Source: Siccibacter colletis
GTDB taxonomy: Bacteria; Pseudomonadota; Gammaproteobacteria; Enterobacterales; Enterobacteriaceae
Assembly: GCF_000696575.1 (NCBI RefSeq)
Contig: NZ_JMSQ01000009.1
Location: 62,001 to 126,000, forward strand
Direction: 5' to 3'
Length of the DNA stretch: 64,000 nucleotides
How positions within the stretch are numbered: the stretch's first letter is position 1; each line of letters starts with the position of its first letter. A program made the translations under genes and the position numbers. Below the pieces are notes generated by a model. That model ran no database searches and had not been told where the DNA came from. It was given only the letters and a program-made list of their open reading frames with translations. Of the stretch, positions 37,824-46,824 are shown piece after piece.

Positions 37824-39224
37824 TTAACGTTGCTCGCCGTTGCTGCTGATAACCTTCTGATACCACCAGAAACTTTTCTTCCGTTTCCGGTTGAGATTGT
37901 CGTTATGATCGACATACACAAAGCCGTACTGTTTTTGATAACCGTTCAGCCAGCTTAATAAATCAATGAAGGACCAGGGATAATAGCCGCGTACGTCCGC
38001 ACCCTGAGCAATGGCGCTTTCCATGGCGTCAATATGCATGCGCAAATAATCGATGCGCGCATCGTCCACCACCTCGCCATCAATAATCGGGTCTTTTGCC
38101 CCCAGGCCGTTTTCGGTGATGTAGATCGGAATATCACCGTAGCGGGCTTTCACCTGCATAATGCCGTCGGTCAGTCCCTGCGGCCAGATCTCCCAGTCCC
38201 AGTCGGTATAGACCCCCTGTGGATTACGCACAAACTTATACAGCCCCTTGAAGCCGAACTGGTGTCCGCTGTTGCGCTCCCCGCTGTGGTTGGCTTTCAG
38301 GCTGGTTGCATCCGGGTTGGCTGCCACGGTTTCCCGCTTGTAGTAGTTCAGGCCGATAAAGTCACAGATATTCTCTTTCAGCAGCGCTTCATCTCCCGGG
38401 GCATAGCGTGGCACGCCCCACAGTGCCTGGGTCTGCGTCACGAGTTGCGCCGGGTATTCGCCCTTAAGCACCGGATCGTAAAGCCAGTGGGTGTAGATGG
38501 CATCGGCCAGGTCTTTCGCTGCCACATCTTCCGGCTTGTCGGTCAGCGCCGTATGGGGTTGCAGCACGTTGACGAAACCGATCTGCCCCTTAATGCCGCT
38601 TTTACGAAACGCGTTGACCGCCAGGGCATGGGCGACAAACACGTGATGGCAGGCCTGTATTGCGCGGGCAGGATCTTGTACCGCCGGGGGATGGCTGCCG
38701 GTGATATAGCCGTGGCCAATGAATACCACGGTTTCGTTAAACGTCGCCCAGAGCTTCACCCTGGAGCCAAAGCGGTCATAGCAGAGCTGCGCATATTCCA
38801 GGAACGCCTCGGCGGTGGAGCGCGCTTCCCAGCCGCCTTCATCCTGTAGCGCCTGGGGCAGATCCCAGTGATACAGCGTAATCATCGGCTCAATGTTGTG
38901 CTCCAGCAGGGCATCAATCAGATCGCTGTAAAACTGCACGCCGGCTTCGTTAACCGCGCCGCGCCCGGTAGGCAGGAGGCGCGGCCAGGCAATGGAGAAG
39001 CGGTAGCTCTGCATCCCCATCTCCGCCATCAGCGCCACGTCCTCGCGGAAGCGATGGTAGTGATCGACGGCGATATCGCCGTTAGTGCCTTGCCATGTGG
39101 TACCCGGCAGGTGGGAAAACACATCCCAGATCGACGGGCCTTTGCCGTCGGCATCATGTCCGCCTTCAACCTGATACGCTGCGCTGGCCGCACCCCAGAG
39201 AAAATCCTGTGGAAATCCTGACAT
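37824..39224 (-). CDS. GH1 family 6-phospho-beta-glucosidase
   Basis: This 466-residue GH1 enzyme has acid/base Glu164 (TFNETVVF) and nucleophile Glu371 (YITENGLG). The phosphate-binding motif S-x6-K-x-Y is intact as Ser424...Lys431, Tyr433 (SWLNGYQKQY), so it should act on 6-phosphorylated beta-glucosides or galactosides. The start 39224 (MSGFPQDFLWGAASAAYQ) follows AGGAG. No transporter or regulator adjoins it; it sits between cnu and ydgJ, where E. coli has blr. An inverted repeat with LacI-type cores and a CRP-like site lie upstream. It differs clearly from the GH1 at 2173-3558. Confidence 0.93.
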   Translation of the reverse strand: MSGFPQDFLWGAASAAYQVEGGHDADGKGPSIWDVFSHLPGTTWQGTNGDIAVDHYHRFREDVALMAEMGMQSYRFSIAWPRLLPTGRGAVNEAGVQFYSDLIDALLEHNIEPMITLYHWDLPQALQDEGGWEARSTAEAFLEYAQLCYDRFGSRVKLWATFNETVVFIGHGYITGSHPPAVQDPARAIQACHHVFVAHALAVNAFRKSGIKGQIGFVNVLQPHTALTDKPEDVAAKDLADAIYTHWLYDPVLKGEYPAQLVTQTQALWGVPRYAPGDEALLKENICDFIGLNYYKRETVAANPDATSLKANHSGERNSGHQFGFKGLYKFVRNPQGVYTDWDWEIWPQGLTDGIMQVKARYGDIPIYITENGLGAKDPIIDGEVVDDARIDYLRMHIDAMESAIAQGADVRGYYPWSFIDLLSWLNGYQKQYGFVYVDHNDNLNRKRKKSFWWYQKVISSNGEQR

Positions 39225-39278
39225 CGGTAACTCCTTGCGTAGTGGTGATGTCATCGAGTGTAGGCAACGGCTTTTTCA

Positions 39279-39311
39279 CGCTGCAACCGGTTTCGGTAAC
39301 CGGTTGCAGCG
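39279..39311 (-). promoter_or_regulatory. Double LacI-type operator upstream of the second GH1 gene
   Basis: A perfect 14-bp inverted repeat (CGCTGCAACCGGTT and its complement) with a 5-bp spacer. Each arm holds the palindrome AACCGGTT, so two LacI-family cores lie 13 bp apart. A TACACT -10-like element is at 39257-39262 on the minus strand, placing the repeat over the -35 region. The same core occurs in the operator at 4950-4963. Confidence 0.75.
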
Positions 39312-39312
39312 T

Positions 39313-39328
39313 TGCGATCGCGATCACT
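39313..39328. promoter_or_regulatory. CRP-like site upstream of the second GH1 gene
   Basis: TGCGA-TCGCGA-TCACT has two mismatches to TGTGA-N6-TCACA. Its centre is 61 bp upstream of the -10-like element, almost the same spacing (62 bp) as in the PTS operon promoter. Confidence 0.45.
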
Positions 39329-39436
39329 TTTCCGCTTTCATGTGAAACCCGGCGCGGTAACGATACGGTAATAATCTGTTGAGACATCAGTGGGATTGGT
39401 GTGAAATGACAGCGTCAACTGACCAGAGGAATCTCT

Positions 39437-40477
39437 ATGAGTGATAAAATCCGCGTTGGACTCATCGGCTATGGCTATGCCAGTAAAACCTTCCATGCGG
39501 CGCTGATCGCCGGCACGCCGGGCATGGAGCTGGCCGCCATCTCCAGCAGCGATGCGGCAAAGGTTCATGCCGACTGGCCGACCGTGCCGGTGGTATCCGA
39601 GCCGAAGCAACTGTTTAACGATCCCAATATCGACCTCATCGTGGTTCCCACCCCCAACGATACCCACTTCCCGCTGGCTAAAGCCGCGCTGGAAGCGGGC
39701 AAGCACGTTGTGGTGGATAAACCCTTCACCGTGACGTTGTCACAGGCACGCGAGCTGGACGCGCTGGCTAAAAGCTGCAATCTGGTGCTGTCGGTGTTTC
39801 ACAACCGCCGCTGGGACAGCGACTTCCTGACGCTGAAAGCGCTGGTGGCAGAGGGCACGCTGGGCGAAGTGAGCTACTTCGAATCCCACTTTGACCGCTT
39901 CCGTCCGCAGGTGCGTAACCGCTGGCGCGAGCAGGCTGGGCCGGGCAGCGGCATCTGGTACGATCTGGCTCCGCACCTGCTCGACCAGGCGATTAATCTG
40001 TTTGGCCTGCCGGTCAGCCTGTCGGTGGATCTCGCCCAGCTGCGCCCCGGCGCACAGGCGACCGACTACTTCCACGCCGTGCTGAGCTACCCGCAGCGCC
40101 GCGTCGTGCTGCACGGCACCATGCTGGCGGCGGCGGAATCGGCGCGCTATATCGTGCACGGCACCCGCGGCAGCTATGTGAAGTTTGGTCTCGACCCGCA
40201 GGAGGATCGCCTGAAGGCCGGGGAGCGCCTGCCGCAGAGCGACTGGGGCTACGACATGCGCGATGGCACCCTGACGCTGGCGCAGGGCGAGGAGATGGTG
40301 GAGAAAACGCTGCTGACGGTGCCGGGCAACTATCCGGCCTACTATGCGGCAATCCGCGACGCCCTGACCGGCAACGGCGAAAATCCGGTGCCGGCAAGCC
40401 AGGCGATTACCATCATGGAGCTGATTGAGCTGGGTATCGAATCGGCGAAGCATCGCGCGACGCTGTCGCTGGCCTGA
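39437..40477 (+). CDS. ydgJ: Gfo/Idh/MocA-family oxidoreductase YdgJ
   Basis: This 346-residue NAD(P)-dependent oxidoreductase equals E. coli YdgJ in length. It has an N-terminal Rossmann fold (RVGLIGYGYASKTFHAAL), the nucleotide-site VVPTPNDTHFPLAKAALEAG, the catalytic-type EKP equivalent VVDKPFTV and the C-terminal alpha/beta domain with SGIWYDLAPHLLDQA. The natural substrate is not known; a sugar or polyol is likely. It is divergent from the GH1 gene and ends with a strong terminator. Confidence 0.95.
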   Translation: MSDKIRVGLIGYGYASKTFHAALIAGTPGMELAAISSSDAAKVHADWPTVPVVSEPKQLFNDPNIDLIVVPTPNDTHFPLAKAALEAGKHVVVDKPFTVTLSQARELDALAKSCNLVLSVFHNRRWDSDFLTLKALVAEGTLGEVSYFESHFDRFRPQVRNRWREQAGPGSGIWYDLAPHLLDQAINLFGLPVSLSVDLAQLRPGAQATDYFHAVLSYPQRRVVLHGTMLAAAESARYIVHGTRGSYVKFGLDPQEDRLKAGERLPQSDWGYDMRDGTLTLAQGEEMVEKTLLTVPGNYPAYYAAIRDALTGNGENPVPASQAITIMELIELGIESAKHRATLSLA

Positions 40478-40495
40478 GTAGCCGCAGTCCTGCCG

Positions 40496-40520
40496 GGGGC
40501 GTGAAAACGCCCCTTTTTTT
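40496..40520 (+). terminator. ydgJ terminator
   Basis: GGGGCGT-GAAA-ACGCCCC followed by T7, 18 bp after the ydgJ stop. Confidence 0.88.
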
Positions 40521-40624
40521 CGCTCAACCGCCGCTCAACAAACAGAATGTTAATAGCAGGTTATATTTATCATTGCCCCCGACCAGGGCAGAGTAGGCTT
40601 TTTTGATATCAACAGGGATACCCT

Positions 40625-41620
40625 ATGCGTTGGCTGCAGCGTCTGAAGATAGACACCTTCTTAGTGATTATGATTGGCGTAGTGATCGTCGCCTCGTTTT
40701 TCCCGTGCGAAGGTAGGGTGAAAACGGCCTTTGAATACCTGACGACTTTTGCAATCGGACTGCTGTTCTTTATGCACGGTGCAAAGCTCTCCCGCGAGGC
40801 GATTTTTGCCGGGATGGGCCACTGGCGGCTGCATCTGGTGGTGTTTATCAGCACCTTTGCCCTGTTCCCGGCGCTCGGGCTGCTCATGCAGTTTATTCCG
40901 CACTCGGTGCTGCCACCGTCGCTCTGGCTCGGCTTTCTGTATCTCTGCGCGCTGCCGGCCACGGTGCAGTCGGCTATCGCGTTCACCTCGGTAGCGAAGG
41001 GCAACGTGGCCGCTGCCATCTGCAGTGCCTCGGCATCGAGCATTCTGGGGATTTTCCTCTCGCCGGTGCTGGTCGGGGCGCTGATGCAGGCCCAGCAGGG
41101 GGATACCAACACCCTCGATGCCATCGGCAAGATCGTGCTGCAGCTGATGGTGCCGTTTGTGGTGGGGCACCTGTCGCGCCCGCTGATTGGCCGCTGGGTC
41201 GATCGTCATAAAAAGCTGATCAACATGACCGACCGCTCGTCGATTCTGCTGGTGGTGTACGTGGCATTCAGTGAAGCGGTAGTGGGCGGGATCTGGCATC
41301 AGATCGACGGCGCTGCGCTGATGGTGGTGGTAGGCCTGTCTACGGTCTTGCTGGCGGTGGTGCTGGTGGTGAACACCCTGGCGGCGCGGATGCTGGGCTT
41401 TAACACGGCTGATGAGGTGACGATCGTGTTCTGCGGTTCGAAAAAGAGCCTGGCGAACGGCGTGCCGATGGCGAATGTGCTGTTCCCGGCCAGTGCGGTG
41501 GGGGTGATGGTGCTACCGCTGATGATTTTCCATCAGATCCAGCTGATGGTCTGTGCGGTACTGGCGCAGCGTTACGCCCGCCGTACCGCAGCGGAAGAGA
41601 CGGCCCAGGCAAAACCCTGA
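40625..41620 (+). CDS. Bile acid:sodium symporter-family carrier (YfeH-like)
   Basis: This 331-residue membrane protein has about ten helices of the SBF-like family. It is strikingly similar to E. coli YfeH, which lies elsewhere on that chromosome: FFMHGAKLSREAI, FLYLCALPATVQSAIAFTS, NVAAAICSASASSILGIFLS and VFCGSKKSLANGVPMANVLF. The substrate is not known; related carriers move organic anions with Na+. E. coli has no gene here between ydgJ and add, so this is either a moved or an extra copy. It converges on add with an 11-bp gap. Confidence 0.9.
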   Translation: MRWLQRLKIDTFLVIMIGVVIVASFFPCEGRVKTAFEYLTTFAIGLLFFMHGAKLSREAIFAGMGHWRLHLVVFISTFALFPALGLLMQFIPHSVLPPSLWLGFLYLCALPATVQSAIAFTSVAKGNVAAAICSASASSILGIFLSPVLVGALMQAQQGDTNTLDAIGKIVLQLMVPFVVGHLSRPLIGRWVDRHKKLINMTDRSSILLVVYVAFSEAVVGGIWHQIDGAALMVVVGLSTVLLAVVLVVNTLAARMLGFNTADEVTIVFCGSKKSLANGVPMANVLFPASAVGVMVLPLMIFHQIQLMVCAVLAQRYARRTAAEETAQAKP

Positions 41621-41631
41621 GCCGTAACGCA

Positions 41632-42630
41632 TCAGGCGCGAACGGACTCGCGCAGCGCCTGTTTCTCCTGCTCGCTTAAAAACGCAATTGTCAGGCCGTT
41701 CTGCTGGGCCTGGCGGATTTGCGCCTGGCTCAGTCCGGCCTGCGCGGCAGCCACCTGATACTCGTGAGTGATGTCCACACCCTGAACCGCCGGGTCATCG
41801 GTATTGATGGTTGCCAGCACGCCATGCTCAAGGAAGGTTTTCAGCGGATGCTTCTCCAGCGCCGCCACGGTGCTGGTCTGAATATTCGACGTCAGGCAGG
41901 ACTCAATCCCGATGCGCTGTTCGGCGAGGAAATCCATCAGCGCCGGATCCTCAATCGCCTTCACGCCGTGACCGATACGCTCGGCACCCAGCTCGCGAAT
42001 CGCCTGCCAGATGCTCTCCGGACCTGCCGCTTCACCGGCATGCACCGTGATACGCCAGCCGGCGTCGCGGGCGCGGTTGAAGTGGGGCAGGAACAGGCTG
42101 CCGGGGAAGCCCAGCTCGTCGCCCGCCAGATCGAGCGCGGTGATATGGTCGCGGTGCGCCAGCAGGGCGTCCAGCTCCACCTCGCAGGCGGTTTCCCCGA
42201 AGGTACGGCTCATAATGCCGATAAGACGCGCCTGCACGCCAAAATCACGGCAGCCTTCGCGCACCCCGGCAATCACCGCTTCCACCACGCCGTCCACCGG
42301 CAGCTGGTGGGTCATCGCCATATAACCCGGCGAGAAGCGCAGTTCGACATAGTGCAGGCCGTGCTGTGCGGCATCTTCGATGTTTTCATACGCCACGCGG
42401 CGGCAGGCATCCAGCGACGCCAGCACCTTCACGCCCCAGTCGAGTTTGGCAAGGAAGCTCACCAGATCCGGTTCGTTGGCGGTGACCTGCACGTGCGGGC
42501 GCAGGGTTTCAAGGGTGGTAGCGGGCAGGCTCAGATTGAACTGGCGGCCAAGATCGAGAATGGTTTGGGCGCGAATGTTGCCATCGAGGTGGCGGTGCAG
42601 GTCGGTTAACGGCAGGGTGGTATCAATCAT
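41632..42630 (-). CDS. add: Adenosine deaminase
   Basis: This zinc enzyme deaminates adenosine and deoxyadenosine to inosine forms in purine salvage. The 332-residue TIM-barrel protein has metal ligands His12 and His14 (DLHRHLDGN), the later His in [14 protein letters not shown] with catalytic Glu, and the Asp pair in [11 protein letters not shown], preceded by SCLTSNIQT. It converges on the YfeH-like gene. It complements purR and punC in the same window as a purine gene, but no PurR box was found upstream by eye. Confidence 0.97.
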   Translation of the reverse strand: MIDTTLPLTDLHRHLDGNIRAQTILDLGRQFNLSLPATTLETLRPHVQVTANEPDLVSFLAKLDWGVKVLASLDACRRVAYENIEDAAQHGLHYVELRFSPGYMAMTHQLPVDGVVEAVIAGVREGCRDFGVQARLIGIMSRTFGETACEVELDALLAHRDHITALDLAGDELGFPGSLFLPHFNRARDAGWRITVHAGEAAGPESIWQAIRELGAERIGHGVKAIEDPALMDFLAEQRIGIESCLTSNIQTSTVAALEKHPLKTFLEHGVLATINTDDPAVQGVDITHEYQVAAAQAGLSQAQIRQAQQNGLTIAFLSEQEKQALRESVRA

Positions 42631-42703
42631 GGTCGCACTCTTTTTTTAGCTAAAGTGCAGAGCATTATAAAAATAAAGCGGGGGAAAAAGCTACGTTGCG
42701 CAA

Positions 42704-42725
42704 CAAAAAGGGGTGTTTCCACCCC
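42704..42725 (-). terminator. malXY terminator
   Basis: On the minus strand GGGGTG-GAAA-CACCCC is followed by five T residues, 7 bp after the malY stop. Confidence 0.82.
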
Positions 42726-42731
42726 GAAGCG

Positions 42732-43901
42732 TTAGTTAAGTGAGCGAATGGCGGCGATTAAGCGCGCAACCCCGGCTTCCAGCTTCACCCGCGGGCAGCC
42801 CACGTTGAGGCGGATAAAGCCGTTGCCTTCTGCGCCGTAGGTGTAACCCGGCATAATGGCGACCTTCTGCTGCTCGATCAGCGCCTGTTGCAGCGCCTTA
42901 TCGTCAAGACCCAATGGACGCAGATCGATCCACGCCAGATAGGTGGCGGCGGGCGGCTGCCAGTTGAGTTGCGCAAACGCCGCATTCAGGGTCTGCGCAA
43001 CGTAATCGAGGTTAGCCCGCAGGTAGTCGCGCAGCGCGTCGAGCCAGGGCGATCCGTCACGATAAGCAGCAATATGCGCCACCAGCGCCAGCACCGCCGG
43101 TGAAGAAAGGCCATCCTGCCCTTTGAGCGCCGTCAGGTACGCCTCCCGCGCCTGCGGATCGCTGATGAACCCGTAAGCGCCGGTCAGGGCCGGAATGTTA
43201 AAGCTCTTGGACGCCGAGGTGACCAGCGCCCAGACGCCGCGCCCGACCGCGCTCCAGGGCGTATGGCTGCCACGCCACACCATGTCCATATGGATTTCAT
43301 CGCTGATAACCCGCACGCCGTGTCGCTCGCACAGCGCCGCCAGGGTGTCCAGCTCCGGCCGCGTCCAGACTTTACCGGTCGGATTGTGCGGGCTGCACAG
43401 CAGCATGATTTTGCACTCCGGCTTCGCCAGCGCCTGCGCCAGCCGGGCCATGTCGCATACCCACTCGCCGTCCTGCTGCTCCAGCGGCAGGCTAATCACG
43501 CGGCGCTGATTACCTTCGATGGTTTTGTAGAATGCGTCGTAGGCCGGAGTATGGATCAGCACCCCGTCGCCGGGCTGCGACCACTGGCGGATCAGCTGCG
43601 ACACGGTGTAGATCACCGACGGGCCATACACCAGCGTTGCCGGGTCGATGGCGGTGGCGAAACGCTGCTGATACCAGTGGGCAATCGCCCCGCTGAAATC
43701 GCTGTTATTCCAGCGGCTGTAGCCCAGCACGCCGTGGGTGAGGCGCTGCTGCAGGGCATCCAGCACGCACGGCGCGGTGGGGAAATCCATATCCGAAATG
43801 GTGAACGGCAGCAGGTCCGGTGCGCCGAAGCGGTCCGCGACATAATCCCACTGGGTACACCAGGTGCCGTGCCGGTCTACCGGCGTAGAAAAATCAAACA
43901 T
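42732..43901 (-). CDS. malY: Cystathionine beta-lyase / maltose-system modulator MalY
   Basis: This PLP-dependent beta-C-S lyase also binds and inhibits MalT, the maltose activator. The 389-residue fold-type I aminotransferase-like protein has the PLP Lys in TSASKSFNIPALTGAYG, CSPHNPTGKVWT and SDEIHMDMVW. It follows malX by 18 bp and shares its MalI-controlled promoter. Length is one residue less than the E. coli protein. Confidence 0.96.
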   Translation of the reverse strand: MFDFSTPVDRHGTWCTQWDYVADRFGAPDLLPFTISDMDFPTAPCVLDALQQRLTHGVLGYSRWNNSDFSGAIAHWYQQRFATAIDPATLVYGPSVIYTVSQLIRQWSQPGDGVLIHTPAYDAFYKTIEGNQRRVISLPLEQQDGEWVCDMARLAQALAKPECKIMLLCSPHNPTGKVWTRPELDTLAALCERHGVRVISDEIHMDMVWRGSHTPWSAVGRGVWALVTSASKSFNIPALTGAYGFISDPQAREAYLTALKGQDGLSSPAVLALVAHIAAYRDGSPWLDALRDYLRANLDYVAQTLNAAFAQLNWQPPAATYLAWIDLRPLGLDDKALQQALIEQQKVAIMPGYTYGAEGNGFIRLNVGCPRVKLEAGVARLIAAIRSLN

Positions 43902-43919
43902 CGTATCGTCCTTAGCGCC

Positions 43920-45512
43920 TCACGCCTGCACCATGTTCATCAGTGCCGCCATTTCATCTTTTACCGACTGCACCTGCGGTCCAATCACCACCTGCAGGTT
44001 ATGCTGGTTGAGCTGTACCACGCCGATGGCACGATTGGCTTTCAGCGCCTCGACATCCACGTTCGCCATCTCTTTTACCGACAGACGCAGGCGGGTGATG
44101 CAGTTATCGAGAGTAACGATATTCTCCGCGCCGCCGAGTGCCGCGAGAATAGCCGGAACGTTGTACCCGGACTTGCCGACGCTGCCCGCCATTGCGGTTT
44201 CAACCTGACGCGCCACTTCCACGTCGCGACCGGGGGTTTTGATATTAAAGCGCAGGATGGCGAAGCGGAAAATGGCGTAGTAGGCCGCAAACCAGACCGC
44301 TGCCACCACCGGCACCAGATACCACTTGGTGGCGAGGCCGTGCAGTATACCGAACACCACAAAGTCAATGACGTTGCCGTCGGTGTTGCCGATGGTGACG
44401 CCGAGCACGGCCATGATGGTGAAGCCCAGCCCGGTCAGCAGGGCGTGGATCAGATACAGCACCGGGGCGACAAACAGGAACAGGAATTCCAGCGGCTCGG
44501 TGGTGCCGCCCACCACGCAAGCAATTACGCCAGAGATGAGCAGCCCTTTAATCTTATGCCGGTTTTCCGGGCGAGCGCAGTGGTACATTGCCAGCGCCGC
44601 GCCGGGCAGGCCGCCGAGGAACGCCGGCATTTTGCCCTGCGAGAGGAAGCGCGTCGCGCTCTCGGAGAAGCCGTGTACCGACGGACAGTTAAGCTGCGCC
44701 TGGAAAATGGTCAGTGCGCCATTCACGGTTTTACCGCACACTTCCATGGTGCCGCCCGCTTCGGTAAAGCGGATCAGCGCCACCAGAATATGCTGCAGAC
44801 CGAACGGCAGCAGCAGACGCTCGCCGGTGCCGAAAATCATCGGTCCGAACGCCCCGGCGCTGTTGATCATGCTTCCCAGCGCGGTGATGCCCATAGCAAA
44901 CACCGGCCAGATTAATGGGATCACCAGCCCCACCAGGCCCATCACCACGCTGGTGATAATGGGAACGAAGCGGGTGCCGCCGAAGAACGCCAGCGCATCC
45001 GGCAGACGCACGTTGTGAAAACGCTCGTGCAGCAGCCAGATGATCACCCCGGCGATCACCGCCCCGAGGATGCCGGTATCCACCGACTGAATGCCCAGCA
45101 CGTTCTGCACGTTATTGGCCTTCAGCACCGCCGCATCGGTGGTGGGCAGAATGCCTTTCATGGTGAGCCAGAAGTTGGTCGCCAGGTTCATCACCGTAAA
45201 GCCGACGAAACCGGCAAAGGCCGCGACGCCTTTGTTCTCGCGCGCCAGCCCGAGGGGGATAGCGATGCAGAACATCACCGGCAGGTAGCTGAAGGCGAAG
45301 GAGCCGACTTTGCTCATCCACAGGAAAATGGCCTGCAGCACCGGATGACCGAGCGCCGGAAACAGGGTGATGACATCATGGCTGCTCAGCGAACTGCCGA
45401 TGCCGAGCATGATGCCGCAGAAGGAGAGGAGCGCTACCGGCAGCATGAAGGTTTTGCCCAGCTGCTGGAAGAACTCCCACACGGTGATTCGGGATGCTGC
45501 ATTAGCCGCCAT
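43920..45512 (-). CDS. malX: PTS maltose/glucose-specific EIICB component MalX
   Basis: This 530-residue fused EIIC-EIIB of the glucose family equals the length of E. coli MalX. The N-terminal 400 residues form the membrane channel (PVALLSFCGIMLGIGSSLSS, GGTTEPLEFLFLFVAPVLY), and the C-terminal EIIB domain carries the phosphorylated Cys in LDNCITRLRLSV. The start at 45512 follows AGGAG; fourteen upstream in-frame codons run through the malI/malX control region. The true physiological sugar is uncertain. It is followed by malY. Confidence 0.97.
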   Translation of the reverse strand: MAANAASRITVWEFFQQLGKTFMLPVALLSFCGIMLGIGSSLSSHDVITLFPALGHPVLQAIFLWMSKVGSFAFSYLPVMFCIAIPLGLARENKGVAAFAGFVGFTVMNLATNFWLTMKGILPTTDAAVLKANNVQNVLGIQSVDTGILGAVIAGVIIWLLHERFHNVRLPDALAFFGGTRFVPIITSVVMGLVGLVIPLIWPVFAMGITALGSMINSAGAFGPMIFGTGERLLLPFGLQHILVALIRFTEAGGTMEVCGKTVNGALTIFQAQLNCPSVHGFSESATRFLSQGKMPAFLGGLPGAALAMYHCARPENRHKIKGLLISGVIACVVGGTTEPLEFLFLFVAPVLYLIHALLTGLGFTIMAVLGVTIGNTDGNVIDFVVFGILHGLATKWYLVPVVAAVWFAAYYAIFRFAILRFNIKTPGRDVEVARQVETAMAGSVGKSGYNVPAILAALGGAENIVTLDNCITRLRLSVKEMANVDVEALKANRAIGVVQLNQHNLQVVIGPQVQSVKDEMAALMNMVQA

Positions 45513-45564
45513 AAACGACTCCTTGTCCTGAAAGTGAGGTCGGGGATATATCACGCAGCGAGAA

Positions 45565-45580
45565 GATAAAACGTTTTATC
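45565..45580 (-). promoter_or_regulatory. MalI operator in the malX promoter
   Basis: GATAAAACGTTTTATC is a perfect 16-bp palindrome identical to the known MalI operator. It is 53 bp upstream of malX. Confidence 0.88.
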
Positions 45581-45589
45581 AAACTTTAG

Positions 45590-45605
45590 TGCGAAACGAA
45601 TCACA
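45590..45605. promoter_or_regulatory. CRP site between malX and malI
   Basis: TGCGA-AACGAA-TCACA differs by one base from the CRP consensus and lies between the two MalI operators, as in the E. coli malI-malX region, where CRP drives both directions. Confidence 0.75.
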
Positions 45606-45643
45606 TAATCAGGCGATAATAGCGGCTATAAAGATCCCCTATG

Positions 45644-45659
45644 GGTAAAACGTTTTATC
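45644..45659 (+). promoter_or_regulatory. MalI operator in the malI promoter
   Basis: GGTAAAACGTTTTATC has one mismatch from the perfect palindrome at 45565-45580. It is 29 bp upstream of malI and supports autorepression. Confidence 0.82.
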
Positions 45660-45687
45660 TGAGCGATAAGGGAAGGGAATCGCAGCG

Positions 45688-46716
45688 ATGTCTGTAGCGA
45701 AGAAAATCACCATCAACGACGTGGCGCTGGCGGCGGGCGTCTCGGTCAGTACCGTCTCGCTGGTGCTGAGCGGCAAGGGACGCATCTCCCACGCCACCGG
45801 TGAGCGGGTAAATGAGGCGATCGAGAAACTGGGCTTTGTGCGCAACCGCCAGGCGGTGTCGCTGCGCGGTGGGCAGAGTGGGGTAATTGGCCTGATGGTG
45901 CGCGATCTCAGCTCGCCCTTTTACGCCGAGCTGACCGCCGGCCTCAGCGAAGCGCTGGAAGCCCAGGGGCGGATGCTGTTCCTCACCCAGTGCGGACGCG
46001 ACGCCGACCAGAGCGAACGCTGCTTCGCCACGCTGCTCTCCCAGGGCGTGGACGGCGTGATTATCGCCGGCGCTGCCGGAGAAGGTGCTTCGCTGCGCGA
46101 TATGGCGGCGGCGCGTCAGCTTCCGCTGCTGTTTGCCTCGCGGGCCAGCCATCTTGATGAAGCCGATATTATCCGCCCGGACAACATGCAGGCCGCGCAA
46201 CTGGTGACCGAACATCTTATCCGGCGCGGCCATCAGCGCATCGCCTGGCTGGGGGGACGCAGCTCCTCGCTGACCCGCGCTGAACGGCTGGGTGGCTACT
46301 GCGCCACGCTGCTGCAGTACGGCCTGCCGTTTCACAGCGACTGGGTGCTGGAGTGCGAACCGAGCCAGAAACAGGCGGCGGAGGCCATCAGCGATCTGCT
46401 GCGGCGCAATCCCACCATCAGCGCGGTGCTGTGCCACAACAGTACCGTGGCGATGGGGGCGTGGTTCGGCCTGATGCGCGGCGGACGCCAGGGCGGGGAA
46501 GGCGGGATGGAGAGCTACTACGATCGCCAGGTGGCGCTGGCGGCCTTTGCCGAGGTGCCTGAAGCCGCACTCGACGATCTGCCGGTGACCTGGGTCACCA
46601 CCCCGGCCCGCGAGATAGGCCACACCCTGGCCGGACGCATGCTGCAGCGGATCAACCAGGAAGAGGATGCGTTGCGCCACCAGATTATTCCCGCCCGGCT
46701 GGTGCCCCAGCGCTGA
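45688..46716 (+). CDS. malI: LacI-family repressor MalI
   Basis: MalI represses malXY and itself. The 342-residue protein equals the E. coli length. The HTH reads ITINDVALAAGVSVSTVSLV with hinge RNRQAVSLRGGQSGVIG, and the ligand core includes AVLCHNSTVAMGAWFGL. It is divergent from malX, with two operators and a CRP site between. The natural inducer is unknown in E. coli too. A copy of the 29-bp repeat lies 16 bp after its stop. Confidence 0.97.
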   Translation: MSVAKKITINDVALAAGVSVSTVSLVLSGKGRISHATGERVNEAIEKLGFVRNRQAVSLRGGQSGVIGLMVRDLSSPFYAELTAGLSEALEAQGRMLFLTQCGRDADQSERCFATLLSQGVDGVIIAGAAGEGASLRDMAAARQLPLLFASRASHLDEADIIRPDNMQAAQLVTEHLIRRGHQRIAWLGGRSSSLTRAERLGGYCATLLQYGLPFHSDWVLECEPSQKQAAEAISDLLRRNPTISAVLCHNSTVAMGAWFGLMRGGRQGGEGGMESYYDRQVALAAFAEVPEAALDDLPVTWVTTPAREIGHTLAGRMLQRINQEEDALRHQIIPARLVPQR

Positions 46717-46731
46717 ATGCTGCCCCGGCAC

Positions 46732-46760
46732 GTAGGGTGGGTAAGCGTAGCGCACCCACC
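46732..46760 (+). repeat. 29-bp palindromic interspersed repeat, isolated copy
   Basis: It starts GTAGGGTGGGTAAGCG and ends GCGCACCCACC, and can fold on GTGGGT/ACCCAC. The same element occurs at 54051-54079 and 54835-54863, and inverted at 54411-54441 and 54790-54819. This copy has a T for C in its loop. It lies between convergent malI and ydgA. Confidence 0.85.
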
Positions 46761-46783
46761 GTTGAATACTGAATTCCGCCCAT

Positions 46784-46808
46784 AAAAAAGGCCTCCGCAG
46801 GGAGGCCT
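46784..46808 (-). terminator. ydgA terminator
   Basis: GGCCTCC and GGAGGCC form a 7-bp stem with a 4-nt loop; on the minus strand six T residues follow. It is 16 bp past the ydgA stop. Confidence 0.83.
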
Positions 46809-46824
46809 GGTTGTTAGCGCAACA

